From Carposina sasakii (lineage: Eukaryota > Arthropoda > Insecta > Lepidoptera > Carposinidae), in assembly GCA_014607495.2 (NCBI GenBank), contig CP053148.1, positions 8,680,001 through 8,744,000 on the forward strand: a stretch of 64,000 nt of DNA, in the 5' to 3' direction. Under the pieces are notes generated by a model that was given only the letters and a program-made list of their open reading frames with translations, did no database searches and had not been told where the DNA came from. The translations under genes were made by a program, and so were the position numbers. Below, piece after piece: positions 50,630-60,800 of this stretch. Within the stretch, counting starts at the first letter, position 1. The number at the start of each line of letters is the position of its first letter.

Positions 50630-51563
50630 GGATTCGGCGGGAAAAGCTGGAAGGGAGCGGGTTTTTCCCGACGTTTCCAGTCATCATCATCAATATCATC
50701 CATCATAGGCTGTATGGGCTTAGTTCCCCTTGCCTTTCCTTCGGGATAAACTAAATAAAAAAAGCGGGTGGGGCTGTGTCGGGGCACACGGCCGTTGGTT
50801 TTAACGTGAAACGTCTATGTTAGCGAATCGCTTTTAAAGTAAAAGATTGAAATGAAAACAAGATGGACGCTGTTTTAGGTATTTTAATAAAAAAAGAACA
50901 GGTACGTAATAGAAACATAAAATACATAGCAAATGTTTATATATTTATTGTCACTTTCTGGTTATTTTAAATAGCAGCCGCCCACGACTTCGTCCGCGTG
51001 AGGGGGCGTTGTACCCGTGCGAAGCCGGGCAGGTTGTTGTATAGACTGTAGCCTTCCTTGGTAAATGGGCTATCTAACACTGAAAGAATTTTTCAAATCA
51101 GACCAGTAGTTCCTGAGATTAGCGCGTTCAAACAAACAAACAAACACTTCAGCTTTATAATATTAGTATAGATATAAATACTGTCCAAATTACACTTATT
51201 TTTGTATAAATCAATCGGTTCAAATAAACTTGACAAACACACGAAAGAATCACCACGCTATAAAGTCGGAGTCACGAGTTACACTGAATAGAAACAAGCG
51301 TAAGCGCCGGTTTCGCACAGTTATCGCAGTATCCCTCCCCCGCCCCCCCGCTTGACCCCGACACGAACTCAATGTCATAACAGCGAGCTGACTATATAAG
51401 TGAAATATTTACACCACATTTTTGTTTCTAAGACCAATAGTTTTTTTAATTATTAAGGTACGATGATATAGACCTTTTCGTTACGGTCCAGTTTTTAAAC
51501 CTGGTACCCGTATGTGTCGGCGCGATTTTAAAGACGTTTCACGTCAAAAATAAAATAAAAATA
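50630..51563 (+). mobile_element. 934-bp retroposed insertion inside the 3' LTR
   Basis: Flanked by a 13-bp direct duplication, TCGCTCCCTGTCA (50617-50629 and 51564-51576), that is single in the intact LTR at ~56220. It starts GGATTCGGCGGG, the head of the family at 49936, and ends with an A-rich tail (AAAAATAAAATAAAAATA). Contents are a shortened family copy to ~50760, unrelated DNA with a possible small exon (MDAVLGILIKKEQ then GTACGT, 50863-50903), an RTE tail (50970-51178) and further unique DNA. Target duplication plus A-rich tail indicate target-primed reverse transcription. Confidence 0.75.
50970..51178 (+). repeat. RTE-type LINE 3'-end copy
   Basis: 'GCCGCCCACGACTTCGTCCG', CGTGCGAAGCCGGG, 'TCAGACCAGTAGTTCCTGAG', then CAAACAAACAAACACTTCAG and CTTTATAATATTAGTATAG. 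Confidence 0.7.
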
Positions 51564-51685
51564 TCGCTCCCTGTCAACTTCCAATGACAGCTTTACGAAC
51601 GCGTGAAGCGCGGCAAAATTTGAAATGACGAAGTGTCATTTCATTACATCTCCCCCGCTACGGGTGAAAATTCTAAGTAATATAT

Positions 51686-54600
51686 CTATGTACGAGTATT
51701 ATATACATTATCTCTATAGTCTTCTTCTTCTATTTCGTCTTCTGTTTCAGTTTCTGTTTTGACAGGTTGTAATTTTGTTATGTGGAATAAAGTTGATTCT
51801 ATTTTCCTATTTCCAGTGTCAATCTTATAAATAGAGTTCGATATTTTTTCTACTATTTTGAAAGGGCCTATTTTTAATTCGTCTAACTTCTTTCGATTTA
51901 ATCTATTCCCATTTTCGACATAAACACTGTCTCCTACATTAAATTCTTGCATTTTTCTGTTTTTATCAAATATTTTCTTGTTGTATTTGTGTGACTTTAT
52001 TGTGTTTTCTAAGGCCAATCTTTTATCAGCAATCCACTTGTCTTCCTTTTCTATTATTTTAAGTTCATTTGGTAAAATACTGACATTTGTACCATACAGT
52101 AAGTATTTTGGTGCAAAACCTGTAACGGAGTGTTCTGTCTCATTATATTTAAGTATACATTCTCGTGCTACTGTTGTCCATGCTCTCTTATTATTTTTCT
52201 CATTCATCTTACACCTTATTTTATTTACTATTGTCTGATTTAACCTTTCATTCAAGCCATTCGAGAATGGTGTATTGACTGCTGTAAAAATTAATTTAAT
52301 ATTATTCTCCTGCAAATAGTCTTTATATTCTCTTGAATTTATGCCCGGATATTGATCTGTTAGAATTATTCCAATCTCATCTGTTTCTAGCACATTCTTT
52401 GTTAGTTTTATAAAATCACTTGCATTCTGCGTTTTTGAAGTTACAATCAATGCATATCTTGTAAAATGATCTACTAAAAGATGCAGGTACTTTTTTGTTG
52501 ATCTAGATCCTCCAAAACCACCAATAGTGTCCATTGACATTATTTCAAATGGTTTTGTTGCTGGTCCCAGTTGTGACATCAATCCAAATTTTCCTTGACA
52601 TCTAGATTTATTTTTTATGCATATTTCACATGTTTTACAAATATTTATGATATTCTTTGTTAGGTTTTTAGCTGTATATATTGGACTTATTTTCTTCTGT
52701 AATTGTCTGATCCCAACATGACATAAATCATCATGCACTTGTTTTATAATTTTTTTACTAAATTCTTCAGATAGGATAATTTTTTCATGTTTTTTAATTT
52801 TTTTATAATAAATATTATTTTTGTGTATAAAATTTTGTTTCTTTTCTTTTATTGTTTCATTTTTCTCTTGGTCTTCAAATATATCTTCAATTTGTATTAG
52901 ATTAATTATTTTCAATAATTCCTCTTTGTTATCTTCTGATTCTAATACAGGGTTTCGGCTCAAACAGTCTGCTTCTATATTCTCTTTACCGGGTATATAT
53001 TTTACTGTAAAGTCATATTGAGATAGGTAGTATGTGAGGTCACCCAATTCTTCATCTGTTCTAGATCTAATATTCATGTTCTCCAGAGGTTTGTGGTCTG
53101 AGTATATAATGAATTGTTTCCCAATGAGCCAGTGTTGCCAATATTTGACAGCTTCTTTCATTGCAAGACATTCCAAATATATGGCCTTTTTTCTTTTTTG
53201 AGATTCATTCAGTTTTTTTGAGAAATATGCTACTGGTTTGTCTTTACCATCTTGTTGTGTCTGTTTTAATATTGCCCCTATACCTTCTAAGGATGCATCT
53301 GTGAAGATTTTTATTGGTAAGTCTTTGTCAAATATTTCCAATACCGGTTGAGAACATAAATATCTTTTTATTTGATTAAATGATTCTTCACACTTCTCTG
53401 ACCATATAAACTTCTCGTTTTTTCTTAACAATTTATGTAATGGGTCTAAGATAATGGCACTTTTCGGTATGTATTCATGGTAAAAATTGGTTTTACCTAA
53501 AAATTGTCTGATATTCTTCTGAGTCTTTGGAGTTGGAAATTTTTTTATTGAGATTAAATTGTCTTTTAATGGTCTCACAGAATTATTCTGAATTACATGA
53601 CCAAGATACTTTACCGAGTCTGAAGCAAAGGTACATTTCTTAAACTTCAATCTAAAGCCTTCTTTTATTATTGCCTCTAATACATTTCTTATGTGTCTTA
53701 TATGTTCCTGAAAGGATGATGAGTATATTAAGATATCGTCAATATAGTTGACTGAGTATCCTGTGAGATTGTGCTTTCTTAAAATATTGCTTAAAATCCT
53801 TTGGAAAATTGCTGGTGATGTTTTTAATCCAAAAGGTAAGCAGGTCCATTGGAAGTGGCCACCTTGTGTGACAAATCCTGTTTTACTTCTATCTTCCACC
53901 CGTAGTGGTATTGACCAAAATGCTGAGTTTATATCCAGTGTAGTAAAATACTTACAGTTTCTAGTTTTTATAATCAAATCATCTATTAATGGGAAAGGTT
54001 GAGCCTGTGGTACAATGATTTTGTTTAATTCTCTGAAGTCTACACATAAGCGGGATCTTTTATTTTCACCCCTTTTAAATGCCAATGTCACTGGAGCAGC
54101 AAAAGGACTGTATGATTCTTCTATCAAATTATTCTTTAGTAACATGGATATTTGCTCTTCAATCTCTGATTTGTCTTCTATTGTGCATCTATATGGTCTT
54201 TTGCTACAGTACCTGTTTACTTGTAAATCTATGTGAGCTTCATAATCTCTAACTGATCCAATATCATATTTGTCCTTGGCAAATATTGTTTTATATTTCT
54301 TTATGATCTTTTCTATTTCTATTTTCTTCTCTTCATCTAAATGGTCTATCATAATTCTAAATTCTTCAGTTTTAATGTGCTCATTAAAATTTATTGAATA
54401 TGTTTTTATATTTTTATCTTCATTTTTGTTATTTCTGTATATCTTCTCTAATTTATTTGTGATTTTCCTTTGTTCTATGTGCAAGTCTTCATTCTGGGTT
54501 AATTTAAATTTCTTTATCATATCCAAACCAATTATAAAATCATCAAAATCTTCATTTTCAACTATGTATACATCCACCTCTTCTTCTAACTCAAATATTT

Positions 54601-54751
54601 TAATTTTTATTGTTATCAAGCCATCTGTTTTCTTTACACCATTAACCGTTTTCATATATGCCATATTTATGTTATTTTTTATTTCTTTTACTTTAATCAA
54701 TCTTGAATTTATTAAAGAGATCTGTGAGCCTGAATCATAAATGGCGCTCAT
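51686..54751 (-). CDS. pol: Pol polyprotein: protease, reverse transcriptase, RNase H, integrase
   Basis: 1021 codons from the first ATG, uninterrupted. The aspartic protease has YDSGS at residues 5-9. The reverse transcriptase runs from about 150 to 400, with TTLDINSAFWSIPL (about 270-283) and the catalytic YIDD at 336-339. RNase H starts near 480 (KIFTDASLEG) and includes IIYSDHKPL. The integrase has an HHCC zinc domain (HDDLCH … CKTCEIC, about 690-730) and D,D,E core residues in MSMDTIG, ILTDQYPG and NERLNQ (about 750-846). This PR-RT-RH-IN order defines Ty3/gypsy. The pol frame is open upstream of the ATG to about 54820, overlapping gag by ~40-45 bases in the +1 frame, so translation may be by frameshift rather than from this ATG. 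The large opposite-strand frames here are shadows. Confidence 0.95.
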   Translation of the reverse strand: MSAIYDSGSQISLINSRLIKVKEIKNNINMAYMKTVNGVKKTDGLITIKIKIFELEEEVDVYIVENEDFDDFIIGLDMIKKFKLTQNEDLHIEQRKITNKLEKIYRNNKNEDKNIKTYSINFNEHIKTEEFRIMIDHLDEEKKIEIEKIIKKYKTIFAKDKYDIGSVRDYEAHIDLQVNRYCSKRPYRCTIEDKSEIEEQISMLLKNNLIEESYSPFAAPVTLAFKRGENKRSRLCVDFRELNKIIVPQAQPFPLIDDLIIKTRNCKYFTTLDINSAFWSIPLRVEDRSKTGFVTQGGHFQWTCLPFGLKTSPAIFQRILSNILRKHNLTGYSVNYIDDILIYSSSFQEHIRHIRNVLEAIIKEGFRLKFKKCTFASDSVKYLGHVIQNNSVRPLKDNLISIKKFPTPKTQKNIRQFLGKTNFYHEYIPKSAIILDPLHKLLRKNEKFIWSEKCEESFNQIKRYLCSQPVLEIFDKDLPIKIFTDASLEGIGAILKQTQQDGKDKPVAYFSKKLNESQKRKKAIYLECLAMKEAVKYWQHWLIGKQFIIYSDHKPLENMNIRSRTDEELGDLTYYLSQYDFTVKYIPGKENIEADCLSRNPVLESEDNKEELLKIINLIQIEDIFEDQEKNETIKEKKQNFIHKNNIYYKKIKKHEKIILSEEFSKKIIKQVHDDLCHVGIRQLQKKISPIYTAKNLTKNIINICKTCEICIKNKSRCQGKFGLMSQLGPATKPFEIMSMDTIGGFGGSRSTKKYLHLLVDHFTRYALIVTSKTQNASDFIKLTKNVLETDEIGIILTDQYPGINSREYKDYLQENNIKLIFTAVNTPFSNGLNERLNQTIVNKIRCKMNEKNNKRAWTTVARECILKYNETEHSVTGFAPKYLLYGTNVSILPNELKIIEKEDKWIADKRLALENTIKSHKYNKKIFDKNRKMQEFNVGDSVYVENGNRLNRKKLDELKIGPFKIVEKISNSIYKIDTGNRKIESTLFHITKLQPVKTETETEDEIEEEDYRDNVYNTRT

Positions 54752-54776
54752 TTCTAATTTATTTTCTAATAAAATC

Positions 54777-55919
54777 TTAATCTTGATTAATGGTGTACTT
54801 ACTCGTTTTTTTTTCTGTATTTAAATCAACTTCAATGATGGAGTTATTATTAACATTTCTAGTTTTGGTAACCTTCTCATATTCATTTTTATTTTTCTTG
54901 AACCAACATGATTCATCCGGATGATATCTAATTCCTTTGTCCAAAGATTCACAAGTCTTACATGGCTTCTTCTCATTAGCTCTATTTTTATAAACAAATG
55001 TATTACTCTTTATTATGGTAGAATTTTTCTTGTACATCATACCTTCATATTTTCTTATCTCATTGAACAAGTCAGTGGTGTCATTGAGTTCATCCCTGTT
55101 TAGTTTATTTAGGATAAACCCGGGTAAACCTATTGCAATAAAGTCTATCATTGTTTTGGTGTCTATTGATTTGTTTATATCTAGTATAAGCCGTTCTTTT
55201 TTTAAAGCATAATCTATTAACAGTCCTTCTTTATATCTGAATGCAAGAGCATTTGTGACTATGTCCCATCCTCGGTTTTTAAAAGTTTCTAAGAATTTGT
55301 CTTTCCACTCATTCCATCCAGAATTTACTGTTAATTTGATGATCATCGAGCTATACCAATCCAAACAAGATTTTTCTAAAAATAACCGCAATATTTCTAT
55401 TTTTGTTTCATCTTTTATTATATTAAAGCGCTCACATTCTTTTTCAAAATTCTCTATCCATTGCATTGCATTTGGATTCTTGCTTGTGAATTTTTCAATA
55501 ATAAACTTCTCAGAAACATTTTTTAAATTGTGTTGATTTTCTTTCTTTGTTGTAGTGTCGATTAATTTTTCCAAGATATGTTGCAGACTGTCATCTTTGC
55601 CTGACGGTTGTTTTGTGCTCACTTCTTCTAAATACTGATCTAAAAATTGCATATTACCTTCCTCATCTATATATGTTTTTTTGTGATCTTCATCCAATTT
55701 TATCCAAATTTTTCTAGTTTGATGCCTTTTCTTTATACTATTTTTTATTTTTAGGAAAGTATTCATATTAACAATATATGTATGATAATTCACCGGCCTC
55801 AGCTCATCAGGTAGAACATAACGTTTTCCTTCTTCTGTAGATATTGAGGTTATGGCTAATACATTAGATTTTCCATCACTTGAAGCTATCATCGTAAATT
55901 CAAATTGCAGCCGGTCCAT
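54777..55919 (-). CDS. gag: Gag polyprotein
   Basis: 380 codons, intact, starting 27 bases after the 5' LTR edge. Gag packages the RNA and forms the particle. It is lysine-rich, with a central capsid-like stretch around NPNAMQWIENFEKECERFN (about residue 155) and LEKSCLDWYSSM, typical of retrotransposon gag (RETROTRANS_GAG-like). Near the C-terminus is a single variant zinc knuckle, CKTC-x9-H-x4-C (about 320-338), longer than the usual C-x2-C-x4-H-x4-C. The last codons contain a run of nine A (54816-54824) just before the pol overlap. Confidence 0.9.
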   Translation of the reverse strand: MDRLQFEFTMIASSDGKSNVLAITSISTEEGKRYVLPDELRPVNYHTYIVNMNTFLKIKNSIKKRHQTRKIWIKLDEDHKKTYIDEEGNMQFLDQYLEEVSTKQPSGKDDSLQHILEKLIDTTTKKENQHNLKNVSEKFIIEKFTSKNPNAMQWIENFEKECERFNIIKDETKIEILRLFLEKSCLDWYSSMIIKLTVNSGWNEWKDKFLETFKNRGWDIVTNALAFRYKEGLLIDYALKKERLILDINKSIDTKTMIDFIAIGLPGFILNKLNRDELNDTTDLFNEIRKYEGMMYKKNSTIIKSNTFVYKNRANEKKPCKTCESLDKGIRYHPDESCWFKKNKNEYEKVTKTRNVNNNSIIEVDLNTEKKTSKYTINQD

Positions 55920-55946
55920 CTTCTATTAGTTAACAAAATGTCGTTT

Positions 55947-56304
55947 TATAAGATATATTATTGAGGATTTTCAAAATAAACCAAATTGTTTCTCTGAAAA
56001 TACAAAGTTTTGTTTTATTTATTACGCCTACATATTACAACAATTATCGTTTAACCACTCTATTTACACTTTTATCTTACCTGAAAATACAAAGAAACGA
56101 CATTTAAAGTTCACTAATATCGCTTCCTCAAGTATATCCTTCACTTTATCTATCTATAAGTTTTAATAATAATGAAATAACTAAGTAATCTCAACATCAA
56201 TCCGCCATTGCATAAAACGTCGCTCCCTGTCAACTTCCAATGACAGCTTTACGAACGCGCGAAGCGCGGCAAAATTTGAAATGACGAAGTGTCATTTCAT
56301 TACA
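55947..56304 (-). repeat. 5' LTR of the Ty3/gypsy element
   Basis: Intact 358-bp LTR. On the minus strand it begins TGTAATGAAATGACACTTCG and ends AATATATCTTATA. It contains a hairpin-forming GAAATGACACTTCGTCATTTC. It matches the interrupted 3' LTR (50344-50629 plus 51577-51648) except for one base seen. Confidence 0.95.
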
Positions 56305-56364
56305 TATATAAAAAAATAACCACAAACCACAGACTAAGAAACAAACTAAAGAAAGAGGAAGGGA

Positions 56365-56775
56365 ATAATTCGGCGGGAAAAGCTGGAAGGGAGTGGGTGT
56401 AATATTCTTGTGAAAATCAAAATTTATTTGTAAATAGCTTGCATGTGTCCGTAAAGTGATGTTTTTTGGTAGATAAGTAATATTTTGTTTACTTGTTATG
56501 TGAATCTAGTGCGTGTGCATGGTTTTATATGCAGGTAAGCTGAGTAAAACTTTAGTCGGAATACGATCTCTTTATGGGCTCATGTAAGTTGTTTCTGCAA
56601 TAATTTTTCATTTTGACTAACTTTACACTTGTTCTTGAGGATTTTCCCGACGTTTCCATTCATCATCATTGTCATTCATCATAAATTCAGAATACATTTT
56701 ACTAAACAATGATTAGGCTGTATGGGCTTAGTTCCCCTTGCCTTTCCTTCGGGATAAACTAAAAAAAAAAAACAA
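56365..56775 (+). repeat. 'GGATTCGGCGGG…GGGATAAACTAAA' family copy
   Basis: 'ATTCGGCGGGAAAAGCTGGA' to 'CCTTTCCTTCGGGATAAACT' with an A11 tail; nearly collinear with 49936-50338. Confidence 0.7.
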
Positions 56776-57871
56776 CATCTAGCGACAGAGGGGAAATGAG
56801 AGGTCAGGGGAGGGAGAGAAACGTCAAATTTGCGTCAACCGGTAAATTGCTCTAACAGTTTGTAAGGACCATAGATTTTGTTCTCTGATTACTAACCGCA
56901 CAGAACACATTTACTCCTAGCGGAGAAGAGGGGCAACTGCGTACAAAGATTATCAAAGGCAAATTCACTGTTGCCATCTTACCTCACCCCCGCAAAACTG
57001 ACGATAAATATGGAATGCAGGGATAGGTACATAGAAATGTACGATACATTCCGGAATTAGGCATTTTTACTTGCAGAAAACTCAAACCAGAGTTCTGGCT
57101 CTAGTTTCCTACAAGGGAAAATGTCCAATCCGAAATATGTACACACGTAACGATAGTCATTTTATCAAATAAAACAAGGATATTATTGTTATGAAGAATA
57201 ATACATTTTAATTTAAAGAAATGACACAAAAAGAAATACAATCCTTCCAAAAAATCCATCCATTATCCATCCATCCAAACTATGATAAAGAATAAACAAA
57301 TAAGAAAAAAAACACAAAACACTAAGTATCTTGCAAAAACTAGGTTATGAAAAAAGTCACTATCTTGGATTAAAAGCCACTATCTTAGGTTAAATCACTA
57401 TCAGAATAATGTTAAGTATCTCACACACTAAACGGAGAAACCGAAAGTCTACTCAATAATACTGAAGTGAATAAATAAACGGAAAAATTCACAAATAAAC
57501 CGACCGCCAGAACAAACGAAGGCCATGTTGCATTTACTTTGCTTGCTGCTGTGCTGCTGTACCACATGGTCGTACCATTCACTCACAAAATATGTCTATC
57601 TCAAACTGCAGTAATGGACATTGGTATGTGCGAGGGAGATATCCAAACGAGAATGCTCTGACATTTTTTGCTTCAAGAACATTGTAAACCAAGGGCCTGA
57701 CCACAGACTACTTATACTTAGTGGCCGGGCCCGTGGTGCCGTCTTCACAGAACGCAATTACTCTTGCTCGTGCTTGATTATTCACGATTTTTATTACAAT
57801 TTATATTTGCTTTGGCGTTTGGACAAAAGGAGATAATTACATTTAAAAATACTAATTGGGAGTACTTCATC
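56776..57871. other. Upstream region of PTGES2
   Basis: No further coding exon. 57600-57871 is presumably the PTGES2 promoter and 5' UTR. An in-frame upstream ATG at 57621 gives a short unrelated frame and is not used in the model. Confidence 0.35.
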
Positions 57872-60800
57872 ATGTGGCGCCCTTCGTTTACTATATTGCG
57901 TAAAGTTATAATACCTTCCTTTAAAGAAACAGTTAGCCTTTCGAGGATTTTATATTCTACTAAAAGCCGGTCGCCAAGGTCGACTGCAAACATAACTCTA
58001 ATCAGTGCAAGTGTTGGAATCTTAGTTGGGGCTGGCTACGGAGGGTATACTCATTACAAAGTCAATAGTTCAAAAAGAAAGGCGCCTACACTTACTAATG
58101 AAGAGTTTCCCTTACTGACGGAACCACCACAGTACAAACCTCAGTATAGGGTAAGTAAAAATAATATTAAGGTATACTGGTGTATACAGTGGTTTGCATG
58201 TTCAGTATATAATTTGGGTGCACCCATAGTGAATGTTTGAACTTTCGAATTGTAACCCCTAATACAATTTCATTTATTTTTCTTGTAGAATTTATTTGTA
58301 ATACTCCCTTGTTTAACTTTTAGAATAATTTGCATAGCGAATGTATTTTGAAATTTATTTGATATAATTATCTGGTAGTGATGGTGCCCTCCACCAAAAT
58401 ATGCTGAGCGAAGGGCTAAGCAACTACCTTTTATAGTATAAAATAATATGTATGCTTGCTCAATGGCATAAATGCGAAAAAATTTAAATAAAGTTTGTCT
58501 GTTTAACTCATGGAGAAGGTTTAAAAGAGGAGGTGGGAGGACTATGAACTGAGTTGTGTGGCAATTGTGAAGTCATGATAGGGGCGGAGCTTCAGGGCCA
58601 GTGTGTGTGTAACGCAGTAGCTGTAACCACACGCTTATGCAAGTGATTTGGCTAATCACATCAAGGTGGTTTCTATGTAAATGGGCAGAGCTAGAGTGTT
58701 AGGATGCTCCCCTCGTCCCATACTTCACCCCCACTCTGAGGCACACAATTTTTTATATTTTCATTTAAAAAAAATTCATACTTAGCCCCTGCTCTTCTTT
58801 TATTTCTTCTCCATGGTTTCTGTTTCAGATGCTTATTGAACACACTCAGTGGAATTTAATTTCATAATGTGACTAATCAATATTTTAAATATTATAAGTG
58901 CAACTGATTCTGCATCAGCTTGATGTGTGATATTGATTTTGATATTATCCATATGTTTATCACATTAATATGCTATGTCTACATGTAAAGTTACATACTA
59001 TGTTGGGTACAATTTTATATTCATATGTCCTTTGCATGTTATAACAAAGTTGCAAAACTCAGATATGCACTCAAAATCATCCGCTGCGATCCACATTTGG
59101 CCTAATACACTACTGTAATGTTTTAAAAATAAAGGACAGCCTTATATTCCATGGAGTGGGGATGTGTATTCACACATTATTTACTTCCACATACAAACGA
59201 TAGGGTATATGCATGAATTTTTTATTTCATTTTTATATTCTAGGTAAAAAATGAATAAAGTTTGCAAGTTTGGAATGGCATTTATTTATTTATTTTAGCC
59301 CTTCCTCTGACATGAATTTACTTATATATTTTACAATTAATGATTTACTCTTCTTTGTCAGCTTGCCCTTTGGCAAAGGCCTCCCCCAGAATTCTCCACT
59401 TCTTCCTGTGCATGGCACATCTCTTCCAAGTACCTCCCGCTACCTTTCTCATTTCATCCTCCCATCTTACTCTTTGTGTCCCTTTGTTCCGTTTTCCATC
59501 CCGGGGATACCACATTGTTATGTCCTTAGACCATTGGTCTTTCTGACTCCTTATCATGTGTCCAGTCCATTTCCACTTTAGTTTGTTTACTGCCCAAGTC
59601 ACATTTATTAATTTAGTTTTCTCTCTTATGTCTGTCAGTTTTATCTTGTCCTTAAGTTAAATATTTAGCATACTTCTCGCCATGTTGTTTTGGCATACTT
59701 GAAGTGTTTTTATTTGCTTGCTGGTAAGGGCCCAAGTCTGGCAACCATATGTTAGACATGGCAAGATAGAGATATTAAATACTTTTCTTTTATCTCTTAA
59801 TGACATGTGTGGGTTTTTCATGACTTCTTTTAACGGCATTGGAATGGCATATCTCACTTTAACTGTTATGGATTTACAGCAATTAAAAAATGCGAGCTGG
59901 CAAAATGCTTTTGAAACACTCCGTTTGCTCCATACTAAAATGGCAAAGACTTTGACGTCATAGTAGACAACCGTCTCAAATTAGTATGTGGAAAAAATGC
60001 AATCTTATTTTATAAACGTAATATTTTATATTTTGTATATTGTTGTCAATAAAAATTGTTTATTATTAGGTGCAGATATTAATAAATCAATGAGATAATT
60101 CAAAATATGACCAAAATTGTATGTTTGTACTACTATTATGTTGTTTTTTTTTTGTTAAATTTTGTATTTGTAATATCTTTCGAATAAAGTATTTTAAAAA
60201 ATCTGTTTTCGTGTCAGACGCATATTCTCTATTGTAAGCTCGGCCACCTACATTCTCATGTTCACATTGTACTGTCATCAGACAACTTTAGCTTTAAATG
60301 TTTGTAAAATTCTAATTAATGACCAAAGATTATCTTTTGCATTATTTACAGGTAATAAATGACGCGGATACCAGTAACCTGAACTTGGTGTTGTTTCAAT
60401 ACCGCACTTGCCCCTTCTGCTGTAAGGTTAGGGCTTACCTGGACGCGCGAGGCATCAGCTATGAGGTTGTGGAAGTGGATGCAGTTCTACGCCAGGCCAT
60501 CAAATGGTCCGAGTATAAAAAAGTGCCAATAGTTCTCGCCAAGGTGGAAGATGGCTATCAGGTACAGTATCACAGTAAATAAGATATTTTACTTATTACA
60601 AGACCCTGTTACTCTACTGTCTGTCTGTCAGAAGGCTGTATGTCTTGAACAGTGATAGCTGACAGTTGAAATTTTCACTAATGATGTTATTGTACGTATT
60701 TCCGATGCCGCTGTGACAACAAATACTAAAAACGGAATAAACGTGTTTTTTGCCGTTTTATAGATAACTAGTGGCCATCTACGACTTCGCTTGACGGGGA

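Larger units (their letters stand above)
50344..56304 (-). mobile_element. Young Ty3/gypsy LTR retrotransposon, complete
   Basis: The minus-strand element has a 5' LTR at 55947-56304 (358 bp), gag at 54777-55919, pol at 51686-54751 and a 3' LTR at 50344-51648, which is 358 bp plus a 947-bp interruption. LTRs start TGTAATG. The polypurine tract AGCGGGGGAGA (51649-51659, read on minus) directly abuts the 3' LTR, as expected. A TATA target duplication is likely. By eye the two LTRs differ at one position (GCGTGAAG against GCGCGAAG), so insertion was recent. No env gene is seen. It could still encode what it needs, though the 3' LTR is split. Confidence 0.92.

Noticed and set aside
50863..50903. 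MDAVLGILIKKEQ followed by GTACGT as a real local gene
   Set aside because: It lies inside the retroposed insert in an LTR, so even if it is a true exon elsewhere it is a displaced copy here; kept only as a clue to the insert's source.
51978..55536. Several plus-strand frames of 60-156 codons
   Set aside because: They lie exactly antisense to gag and pol, with composition (Phe/Ile/Ser-rich) expected of the complement of Lys/Glu-rich coding sequence.
57621..57836. Upstream frame starting at an ATG before PTGES2
   Set aside because: Out of frame with PTGES2 and without recognisable features; probably 5' UTR or promoter.
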